Source: Paraburkholderia caledonica NBRC 102488 (GTDB lineage Bacteria > Pseudomonadota > Gammaproteobacteria > Burkholderiales > Burkholderiaceae). From it: 64,000 nt of DNA. Positions within the stretch are counted from its first letter, which is position 1, and each line of letters begins with the position of its first letter. Both the position numbers and the translations under genes were made by a program. Positions 17,423-26,400 of the stretch are shown here, in pieces. Location: NCBI RefSeq assembly GCF_000685095.1, contig NZ_BAYE01000002.1, positions 248,001 through 312,000 on the forward strand, in the 5' to 3' direction. Under the pieces are notes generated by a model. It did not search any database. It had not been told where the DNA came from and was given only the letters and a program-made list of their open reading frames with translations.

Positions 17423-19623
17423 GCACGACTCATCCCGAAGGCATTGAAGCGAGCGAGCCGTCGCGGTTCGAACGCTTTGTCGACGCACGCTTCTGGAATA
17501 GCCGCATCGTCACCGGTCTCGTCACGCTGTTCGCACTCGTGATGCTGTACTTCGTTTTCACGGTGCCGCTTGCTTTCTACGAACAACTCACGTTCGCCAC
17601 CTGCTGCTTCGTCACCGCGCTGCTGTTTCGCCGCCTGCAAGGCCGTTACGCGACGATGGTGATGATCATGCTCTCGGTGGTCACGTCGGGCCGCTATATG
17701 TACTGGCGGCTGACGTCGACAACTTATTGGGAGCATCCGCTCGACGCCGCGTGGGGTCTGCTGCTCGTGTCGGCGGAAGTCTATTCGACGCTCGTGCTGC
17801 TGCTCGGCTACTTTCAGACCGCATGGCCGCTCAAGCGCAAGCCAATGCCGCTGCCCGCCTCGCGCAGCGATTGGCCTACCGTCGACGTCTTCATTCCCAC
17901 TTATAACGAGCCGCTTTCGGTGGTCAAGCCGACCATCTACGCGGCGCTCGCGCTGGACTACCCGGCCGAAAAGCTGTCCATCCACGTGCTGGACGACGGC
18001 CGCCGTCCCGAGTTCAAGGCGTTCTGCGAGGAAGTCGGCGTCAACTGGACGATCCGCACGCACAACCGCCACGCGAAGGCCGGCAACATCAACGAAGCGT
18101 TGAAGATCACCAAGGGCGAATACCTCGCCATTTTCGATTGCGATCACATTCCGACGCGCTCGTTCCTGCAGATCGGCCTTGGCTGGTTCCTGCGCGACAA
18201 GCTGTTGTCGATGCTGCAAACGCCGCACCACTTTTTCTCCGCCGACCCGTTCGAGCGCAACCTCGGCACGTTCCGCAAAGTGCCGAACGAAGGCGAACTG
18301 TTCTATGGTCTCGTACAGGACGGCAACGATCTGTGGAACGCCACGTTCTTCTGCGGTTCATGCGCACTGCTGCGCCGGACGATGGTCGAGGAGATCGGCG
18401 GCATCGCGGTGGAGACCGTGACTGAAGACGCTCACACCGCGCTGAAACTGCACCGTCTCGGCTACACCACAGCGTATCTGGCGATTCCGCAAGCCGCGGG
18501 GCTCGCGACCGAAAGCCTGTCGGGCCACATCGGCCAGCGGATTCGCTGGGCGCGCGGCATGACGCAGATCTTCCGGATCGATAATCCGCTCACCGGCAAG
18601 GGCCTGAAGTTCGGCCAGCGGCTTTGCTATCTGAACGCGATGATGCACTTCTTCTACGGCATCCCGCGTCTCGTGTTTCTCACCGCGCCGCTGTCGTATC
18701 TGTTCTTCGGCGCGCATGTGATCGAAGCCGCCGCGAGCACCATCGCCATCTACGCGTTGCCGCACATGATGCACGCGAGCATTACCAATTCGCGCATGCA
18801 GCGCTCGTTCCGCCATTCGTTCTGGGCCGAGGTATATGAATCGGTGCTGGCGTCGTATATCACCGCGCCCACCTTGCTCGCGCTCATCAACCCGAAGCTC
18901 GGCAAGTTCAACGTGACGGCCAAGGGCGGCCAGATCGAGAAGAACTATTTCGACTGGGCGATCTCGCGGCCGTATCTGTTCCTGCTGTTGCTGAACCTGA
19001 TCGGTTTCTGCGTGGGTGTCGTGCATATCTATCTGAACTGGCATACCCCTAGCATCGTGCAGACCACCGTGCTGAACCTCGGCTGGACCACGTACAACAT
19101 GCTGATTCTCGGCGCAAGCGTGGCTGCCGCGAGCGAGCGCCGGCAGATTCGCGCGGTGCATCGCGTGGCGATGGAAATGCCGGTCATGCTCAAGTTCTCC
19201 ACGGGCCGCACGCTCGCCTGCAAGACCATTGACTACTCGGAAGGCGGCGTAGGTGTCGCTCTGCCCGCGGCCATTCAGGTGCCGATGCACGAGCGCGTCA
19301 CCGTATCGCTCTTTCGCGGCGACGAGGAATACGCGTTCCCCGCCACGGTCGGCTTCACGGCGCCGGGCCGGGTCGGCCTGCGCTTTTCCGCTATGACGCG
19401 CGAGCAGGAATACGAGTTCGTCAAGACCACGTTTGCACGCGCCGACGCCTGGACCGGCTGGGCCGAGGGGCGCCAGCAGGACACGCCGCTGCGCGGGCTC
19501 TCGCACGTGCTGACGGTGGGCGTGCGCGGCATCGCAGGCCTCTTCGAGCATCTCTACAACGACCTGCGAAGCTCGATGAAAAGCCGTCCAGTGGACGTCA
19601 AGAAGCTAAAAACCAAAGACTGA
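17419..19623 (+). CDS. bcsA: Cellulose synthase catalytic subunit (UDP-forming)
   Basis: The product has 734 residues. ATG 17419 follows AAGGAA and overlaps the bcsQ stop. The family 2 glycosyltransferase motifs are all present: FIPTYNEPLSVVKPT, VLDDG, FDCDHIP, FFCGSCALLRR, TEDAHTALKLH and QRIRWARGM. Eight or so transmembrane helices flank this domain. A C-terminal PilZ domain carries RRQIRAVHRV and DYSEGGVGV, the c-di-GMP-binding residues. BcsA polymerises UDP-glucose into beta-1,4-glucan and moves it across the inner membrane with BcsB, activated by c-di-GMP. Confidence 0.97.
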   Translation: MSTTHPEGIEASEPSRFERFVDARFWNSRIVTGLVTLFALVMLYFVFTVPLAFYEQLTFATCCFVTALLFRRLQGRYATMVMIMLSVVTSGRYMYWRLTSTTYWEHPLDAAWGLLLVSAEVYSTLVLLLGYFQTAWPLKRKPMPLPASRSDWPTVDVFIPTYNEPLSVVKPTIYAALALDYPAEKLSIHVLDDGRRPEFKAFCEEVGVNWTIRTHNRHAKAGNINEALKITKGEYLAIFDCDHIPTRSFLQIGLGWFLRDKLLSMLQTPHHFFSADPFERNLGTFRKVPNEGELFYGLVQDGNDLWNATFFCGSCALLRRTMVEEIGGIAVETVTEDAHTALKLHRLGYTTAYLAIPQAAGLATESLSGHIGQRIRWARGMTQIFRIDNPLTGKGLKFGQRLCYLNAMMHFFYGIPRLVFLTAPLSYLFFGAHVIEAAASTIAIYALPHMMHASITNSRMQRSFRHSFWAEVYESVLASYITAPTLLALINPKLGKFNVTAKGGQIEKNYFDWAISRPYLFLLLLNLIGFCVGVVHIYLNWHTPSIVQTTVLNLGWTTYNMLILGASVAAASERRQIRAVHRVAMEMPVMLKFSTGRTLACKTIDYSEGGVGVALPAAIQVPMHERVTVSLFRGDEEYAFPATVGFTAPGRVGLRFSAMTREQEYEFVKTTFARADAWTGWAEGRQQDTPLRGLSHVLTVGVRGIAGLFEHLYNDLRSSMKSRPVDVKKLKTKD

Positions 19624-19626
19624 TCT

Positions 19627-22254
19627 ATGCGCAACTGGATGGCGAAGGGAAGCATCGAACGCTCGAATCAGCAGCGTTACGAGTCGCACAGTGACACAAA
19701 CTTGCAGCGCCGCGACGCGCAGCGCCCTCGCTCTTCACGGCTGACGCGCGGCGTCGTGTGCTGGCTCGCGTTGCAGACCGCATTGGCCGCGCCGCTCGCG
19801 TCGGTGGCCGAAGCGGCCGCTGCGGCGTCGGGCACCGCCGGAAAGGCATACACGGCCAACGCAGCCGACACAGCCGCACCGCCCACGCAAGCCGCGCTTC
19901 GAGCGCAGGCAACGCCGCCCGCAGCGGCGGCTGGGAACACGGCAACACATGCAACCGGCACGGGCAACGGCCCCGCGCCGAGCCCCGCCGTACCCTACGA
20001 CCCGGCGATGATCGCGCAAGCGCCGTTGGCGACGCCCACGCCGGCGCTCGCCGCGTCGGCGGTAAAAGCGCTGGGCGTCAAGACGCCGACCACCGCCGAA
20101 CCGGGCACGCTGGTGCCGGGCGGCCGTCGCCAGACGCTCACGTTCGCCGACCTGGGCGCGCTCGATCCGCTGCAGTTGCGCGGCACCGACGGCCAGAACG
20201 GCGTCGCGTTCTCGGTGCGCGGCGACGAGGTGGTAACGGGCGCGATCCTGCATCTGATCTACAGCTACTCGCCCGCCCTGCTGCCGAACATCTCGCAACT
20301 CAAGGTGCTGGTAAACGGCGAGGTCGCGGCAACGCTGCCCGTGCCGCGCGACCAGGCCGGCATGCTGGTCGCGCGCGACGTGTCGCTCGATCCGCGCTTC
20401 GTCACCGAATTCAATCACCTGAACGTGCAGTTGATCGGGCATTACACGGCGAGTTGCGAGGACCCGGCGAACTCGTCGCTGTGGGCCACCGTCAGCAATG
20501 CAAGCTCGCTGGATCTGACGTACGCGTCGCTTGCCAGCAAGCCGGATCTCGCGGCCCTGCCGCAACCGTTCTTCGACCGACGCGACGTGCGGCGCCTCGA
20601 ACTGCCGTTCGTGTTTCCGCAGAAGCCGACAGCCGGCACGCTGGAGGCAGGCGGCATCGTGGCCTCGTGGTTCGGCGCGCTCGCGGGCTATCGCGGTGCG
20701 CTGTTCCCGGCGCAGCAGGACAACGTGCCGCTGTCGGGCAACGCCGTCCTGTTCGCCACCGACGACCAGCGCCCCGCCGGCGTCACGATTCCAGCCATCT
20801 CCGGCCCGACCATCGCCGTGGTCGACCGCGAAGCGCCGGCGCGCGGCAAGCTGCTGCTGGTGCTGGGACGCACCGACGCCGAATTGAAGATCGCCGCGCG
20901 CGCGCTCGGTATCGGACAGAACACGCTGACCGGACAAAGCGTGACGATTACGCGCCTCACCGAACTTGCGAAGCGCGCGCCCTACGACGCGCCCAACTGG
21001 CTGCCCACGCATCGCCCGGTGCGCTTCGGCGAGCTTGCCGACGCGCGCGACCTGACCGTGTCGGGCTACGACGCCGACGCGGTCCACGTGAATCTGCGCG
21101 TACCGCCCGACCTGTTCATGTGGCATACCAAGGGCGCGCCGATCGACCTGCGCTACCGCTACACGGTGCGTCCGCAGCGCGACCGCTCGTCGTTGAACGT
21201 GAGCGTGAACAACGGCTTCGTGCAGGCGCTGCCCATTCCGGCCGAGTCCAGTTCGGTATTCGACCTGAGCCATTATTTCGCGCGCGTGCTGCCCGACAAG
21301 ACGGCCGAGGCGCGCCGCACGCTGCATATTCCGCCGCTGCTGCTGACCCCGCGCGCGCAACTGCGCCTGCACTTTTACTACGACATTCCGAATACCGGCG
21401 AATGTCATGGGCGACTGCTTGAGAACGTGATCGGCGCGGTCGATCCGAATTCGACGATCGACCTGTCGTCGTTTCCCCACTACATGGCGCTGCCCGATCT
21501 CGCGGCGTTCGCGAACAGCGGCTTTCCGTTCACGCGCATGGCGGATCTGTCGGAAACGGCGGTGATCCTGCCGAACGACGCCGACTCGAGCGACTACAGC
21601 CTCTACCTGCTGACCATGGGACGCATGGGCGCATCGACCGGCTATCCGGTCGCGGGCGTGACAGTGGGCACCGCCGACGACGTCGACAAATACGTCGACA
21701 AGGACCTGCTGATTTTCGGCGCGCCCGGCAAGCAACCGCTGCTGCAACGCTGGGCCAAGTCGATGCCGTTTTCGAGCGACGGCGACTCGCGCACCTTCCA
21801 GCTGTCCGACATCGTCTTCAAACTCGAGGACTGGTGGCATGGCGAGCGCGGCGTCGAGCGCCTGCCCGCGCGCGCCGACCTCACGCTCGTCAGCTCGAAC
21901 GGCGACGCGCTCCTGACCGGCTTCGAATCGCCGCTGAAAAAGACCCGCAGCGCGGTGGCTCTCGTGAGCGCGGCCGGGCAGTCGGACGCCGATCTGTCGG
22001 CCGCCCTGCTCGACGCCGACGTGCTGCCGGAGATTCAAGGCGCAATGGCCGTGATCCACGGCCGCACGGTCACGATCACGTCGAACGGCGACGCGTACTA
22101 TGTCGGCCATTTGTCGCCGCAGGAGTATCTGCGCTGGGCACTCTCGTCGCATCCGTTGTTGCTGATGCTGGGCGGCGTGCTCGCGGCGCTGATCATCGCG
22201 GCGCTGTTCTACCGGATGCTGCGCTCGGTTGCGGCGCGCCGTTTGAAGGACTAA
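19627..22254 (+). CDS. bcsB: Cellulose synthase regulatory/periplasmic subunit
   Basis: The product has 875 residues, 3 bases after the bcsA stop. It has a long charged n-region of about 40 residues, then a hydrophobic export segment (GVVCWLALQTALAAPLA), an Ala/Pro-rich stretch to about residue 150, and BcsB domains with LTFADLGALDPLQLRGTDG and FYYDIPNTGECHGR. A single C-terminal helix (LLLMLGGVLAALIIAALFY) anchors it in the inner membrane, where it packs against BcsA. The long N-terminal extension before the signal is unusual, and a later start is possible. Confidence 0.95.
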   Translation: MRNWMAKGSIERSNQQRYESHSDTNLQRRDAQRPRSSRLTRGVVCWLALQTALAAPLASVAEAAAAASGTAGKAYTANAADTAAPPTQAALRAQATPPAAAAGNTATHATGTGNGPAPSPAVPYDPAMIAQAPLATPTPALAASAVKALGVKTPTTAEPGTLVPGGRRQTLTFADLGALDPLQLRGTDGQNGVAFSVRGDEVVTGAILHLIYSYSPALLPNISQLKVLVNGEVAATLPVPRDQAGMLVARDVSLDPRFVTEFNHLNVQLIGHYTASCEDPANSSLWATVSNASSLDLTYASLASKPDLAALPQPFFDRRDVRRLELPFVFPQKPTAGTLEAGGIVASWFGALAGYRGALFPAQQDNVPLSGNAVLFATDDQRPAGVTIPAISGPTIAVVDREAPARGKLLLVLGRTDAELKIAARALGIGQNTLTGQSVTITRLTELAKRAPYDAPNWLPTHRPVRFGELADARDLTVSGYDADAVHVNLRVPPDLFMWHTKGAPIDLRYRYTVRPQRDRSSLNVSVNNGFVQALPIPAESSSVFDLSHYFARVLPDKTAEARRTLHIPPLLLTPRAQLRLHFYYDIPNTGECHGRLLENVIGAVDPNSTIDLSSFPHYMALPDLAAFANSGFPFTRMADLSETAVILPNDADSSDYSLYLLTMGRMGASTGYPVAGVTVGTADDVDKYVDKDLLIFGAPGKQPLLQRWAKSMPFSSDGDSRTFQLSDIVFKLEDWWHGERGVERLPARADLTLVSSNGDALLTGFESPLKKTRSAVALVSAAGQSDADLSAALLDADVLPEIQGAMAVIHGRTVTITSNGDAYYVGHLSPQEYLRWALSSHPLLLMLGGVLAALIIAALFYRMLRSVAARRLKD

Positions 22255-22264
22255 CAGGACTGAC

Positions 22265-23458
22265 ATGCGGGTTCGAATCAACAGAAAACAAGGTGTGAAA
22301 TTGGCGCTCTCGCTGGCGCTGGGCGTCGCGGCATCGGCGGCGTGCGCGAACGTCCTGAAGGTCGCGCAGAATGCAGCCGCGCCCGGCGCGTGCGGCGACT
22401 GGGCTGGCTATCGCACTTTCGTCGAGCGCTTCGTGCAGGCCGACGGTCGCGTGATCGATTACTCCACGCCTACCCAGCAGACCACCTCCGAAGGCCAGTC
22501 GTACGGCCTCTTCTTCGCACTCGTTGCGAACGACCGCGCCACGTTCGACCGGCTTCTGAACTGGACGCGCACCAACCTCGCGGGCAATCAATTCGATCCG
22601 CAAAACCTGCGCTTGCCGTCTTGGCAATGGGGCAGGAAAGCGGACGGCTCTTACGGCGTGCTCGATCCGAATTCCGCGTCGGACTCCGACTTGTGGATCG
22701 CCTACGATCTGCTGCAGGCCGGGCGCCTGTGGCATGACGCGAGCTACACGCAGCTCGGCCAGGCGCTCGCGGCGCGCATCGCGCGTGACGAGATGACGAA
22801 CCTGGCGGGCATCGGTCCGATGCTGCTGCCGGGGCCCGAAGGCTTCAAAAGTGGCGGCGTGACGCGCCTCAATCCGAGCTACCTGCCGCTGCCCGTGCTG
22901 CGCGCGCTTGCCCATGAGGTGCCGAACGGCCCGTGGGCGAAGCTCGCCGACAGCGCCTACAAGCTCGTCAAGACAACAGCGCCGCAAGGCTTCGCACCCG
23001 ACTGGGCGGCGTGGCAAAACGGCCAGTTCGTGGTCGACCCGAAAAGCGGCGACACCGGCAGCTACGACGCGATCCGCGTCTATCTGTGGGCAGGCATGGC
23101 CTCGCCTGCCGATCCGCTTGCGAAGCCGTGGCTCGCCGCGCTCGGCGGCATGCGTGCGAAGGTCCAGCAAAACGGCTTCCCACCGGAGAAGGTGTCGTCG
23201 ACCAACGGCTCGGCGAGCGGCGAAGGCCCGCTTAGCTACTGGGCCGCGCTTGCGCCGTACTTCAAGGCGCTCGGCGACGCGCACGGCCTCGGCCTCGCGC
23301 GCACGCATCTGGCCGCGCTCGACGCCAGCGTGCCTGGCCGCGAGCCTGTTTACTACGACAGGGTGCTGGGCCTGTTCGGCACGGGCTTTATCGACGGGCG
23401 CTATCGCTTCGACGAAAACGGACGTCTCGTGCCCAGCTGGAGAAGCGCATGCGATTGA
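22265..23458 (+). CDS. bcsZ: Periplasmic endo-1,4-beta-glucanase (GH8)
   Basis: The product has 397 residues with an N-terminal signal peptide ending at ACA (residues 1-28). The GH8 active site is visible: the proton donor Glu in TTSEGQSYGLFFAL and the catalytic Asp in GSYDAIRVYLWAGM, with FDPQNLRLPSWQWG between. BcsZ trims glucan in the periplasm and is needed for or tunes cellulose export in many bacteria. Its stop overlaps the bcsC start by 10 bases. Confidence 0.95.
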   Translation: MRVRINRKQGVKLALSLALGVAASAACANVLKVAQNAAAPGACGDWAGYRTFVERFVQADGRVIDYSTPTQQTTSEGQSYGLFFALVANDRATFDRLLNWTRTNLAGNQFDPQNLRLPSWQWGRKADGSYGVLDPNSASDSDLWIAYDLLQAGRLWHDASYTQLGQALAARIARDEMTNLAGIGPMLLPGPEGFKSGGVTRLNPSYLPLPVLRALAHEVPNGPWAKLADSAYKLVKTTAPQGFAPDWAAWQNGQFVVDPKSGDTGSYDAIRVYLWAGMASPADPLAKPWLAALGGMRAKVQQNGFPPEKVSSTNGSASGEGPLSYWAALAPYFKALGDAHGLGLARTHLAALDASVPGREPVYYDRVLGLFGTGFIDGRYRFDENGRLVPSWRSACD

Positions 23459-26400
23459 GCGCCCTCGCGTTGTCAATGCGCTTCGCGCTGAGCCTGCCGC
23501 TCGCCTGCTGCCTCGCGGCGGCCGCACCCGACGCGTTGGCTCAGGCGCCGGCACCAGGGTCGAAAGATCCAATGGGCGTGCTGATCGATCAGGGCAAGTA
23601 CTGGCAATCGCATCAACGCGGCGACCTCGCGGAGCAGGCGTGGCTGAAGGTGTTGCGCATCGACCCGAAACAGCCCGACGCGTTGTTCGGAATGGGCATG
23701 GTGCTCGCCGACCGCAAGGACGGCGCGGGCGCACAGCAGTATCTGTCACGTCTGAAGGCGGTGGCGCCGAACTACCCGAGCCTCGATGAACTGGGCCGGC
23801 GGCTCGGTGAATCGAGCCTGCGCGACCAGACCGTGAACGACGCGCGGCGGCTCGCGCAAAGCGGCCAGAGCGCGAGCGCCGTGCAGGAGTATCAGCGCGC
23901 GTTGAGCGGCAAGCCCGCCACGCCGGCGTTGCAGCTCGAGTACTACCAGGCGCTGTCGGCTACGCCGCAAGGCTGGGATCAGGCGCGTCGCGGCCTCGAA
24001 CAACTCGCGCGTGATAACCCGGACGATCCACGTTACGCACTCGCCTACGCTCAGCATCTGACCTATCGCGACGTCACGCGCCGCGACGGTATCGCGCGGC
24101 TGCAAAAGCTTGCCGGCGACAGCACGGTGGGCGCGGCGGCGAAGAAGAGCTGGCGGCAGGCACTGCTCTGGCTCGACGCGCGGCCTTCGGACGCTGCGCT
24201 GTACCAGGCGTATTTGCAAAGCGCGAACGACGACGCCGCGGTCAAGGCGCGCTTCGATTCGATGGTGCAGCAGGACAAGGCGGCACGTGAGCGCGCGCAG
24301 GAAAACGCGTCCGTCGACGCACGCGGGCGCACCGTCGCCGAGGGCTTCGCCGCACTCGATCGCAACGACGCGGCCACGGCGCGCGCGAAATTTTCGTCGG
24401 TACTGGCTACTAGTCCGAACGACACCGACGCGCTTGGCGGCATGGGCATTGCCGCGCTCAAGCAGGAGCACTTCGCCGAAGCGCGCAACTATCTGGAGCG
24501 CGCTTCGCGCAACGGCAACCCGGCTCGCTGGAAGACCGCGCTGGATAGCGCGACGTACTGGACCTACACGAGCGACGCAATCGGCGCTCGCAGCAACGGC
24601 GAATTCGCGAAGGCAAAGTCGCTGTTCGAACGCGCCATCGCGATGAATCCGTCAGATGTCACCGCGCAAGTGCTGCTCGGTGAAATGCTGCTTGCGAACC
24701 GCGACGCGGCTGGCGCCGAACAGGCATACAGGATGGCGCTGCGCCGCCAGGCAGACAACCCCGACGCAATTCGCGGACTCGTCGGCGCATTGGCCGCCCA
24801 AGGTCGCGGCGACGAAGCGTTGCAGTTCGCCAATCGACTGAACGCGGAACAGCAGTCGAAGGCAGGCGGCATCAACCGTCTGCGCGGAGAAGCGCAGGCA
24901 GCTCAGGCGCGCGCGGCCGAAGCGCACGGCGATCTGGGCAGCGCACGCAGTCTCTTCGAAGACGCGCTGCTCAACACGCCCGACGACCCGTGGCTGCGTC
25001 TGGACCTTGCACGTATCTACGTGCGCCAAGGCGCGGTCGCGAACGCGCGCAGCATGATGGACGGCCTGCTTGCCGCGCATCCTGACATGACCGATGCGCT
25101 GTATGCGAGCGCGCTGCTGTCGGCGGAAACGCAGGACTGGTCAGCCGGTCTCGCGCAACTCGAACGCATTCCCGCCGCACAGCGCACCGACGCGATGGCG
25201 GCGTTGCAGCATCGGCTATGGGTGCATCAGCAAGCCGAACTCGCCACGCGCATGGCGCGCAGCGGTCAGACCCAACAGGCGCTCGCAACCTTGCATGCGG
25301 CCGAGCCGGTGGCGGGGAACAGTCCTGAACTGATCGGCGTAATCGCGGCGGCATACCAGCAGGCCGGCGATCCGAACCGCGCGCTGAGCTTGGTGCGCGG
25401 CGCGATGAACGCGGCACCCGGCAACACCGACCTGCTGCTGCAATACGCGGGCATTCTGTCGGCCACGCAGCAGCAAGCAGAGCTCGGCATGGTGATGCGC
25501 CGTCTGTCGTCGATGCAGTTGACGCCGCAGCAGCGCACCGACTTCGGCAATCTGAATCTCGGCATCGTCATCAAACAATGCGACGCCGTGCGCCAGCGTG
25601 GCGACCTCGCCAGCGCCTACGACGTGATCGCACCGTGGCTCGCGGCGATGCCCGACAATCCCGATCTGCAGGCTGCTTTGGGCCGCCTGTATGCGTCGGC
25701 GGGCGACGACCGCAACGCGCTCGAAAGCTATCGCGTTGCATTGCGGCGCAAGCCCGACGACCTCAATCTGCTGCAGGCGGCGATTTCCGCCGCGTCTGGT
25801 GCGAAGCAGTTCAGCTACGCCGAATCGCTGGCGTCGCAGGCCTTGAATGCGGCACCCAACGACCCGGGCGTGCTTGCCACCGTCGGCCGCATGTATCGCT
25901 CGGAAGGCAAGCTGTCGCTCGCGTCGACCTATCTGCAACGCTCGCTGGTCGCCGCCAATACACCGTTGATGGCGAATGCGCCGCGCAATGCCGCGGCGAG
26001 CAACGTGCCGCGCGGCTGGGAAGCGGCGATGCGCCGTATCGGCGCGACGCCGCTGCCGGGCACCAATCCTTTCGAGGGAAAAACCTCGACGCTCGCGCCG
26101 ACCGACGCAGATAACGCAGCGCCCGGCTTCAATGCTTCTTCGAATGCCGCGCGAGCTTCCCTTCCGTATTCGCAGTCTTCCTTGCCGACACAGACCGTGC
26201 CGAACTATCCGCCGCCCATGCAGCCCGCGCCGTACGTCGCACCTTACGCGGCACCCGCGCAGCCCTACACGCCGAACAGCGGGCCCGCCGCGCTGCCGTA
26301 TAACGCGCCTCGCCATGGGGCCGACGCTGGCGGCTACGGCGAGGACAGCTACGGCTCGAGCCAGTCCGGCGCGCCCTTGCAGCCTTACCCAGGGCAGAAC

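Noticed and set aside
19735..22281. 848-codon frame antisense to bcsB
   Set aside because: Shadow of bcsB; Arg/His-rich composition with no recognisable domain.
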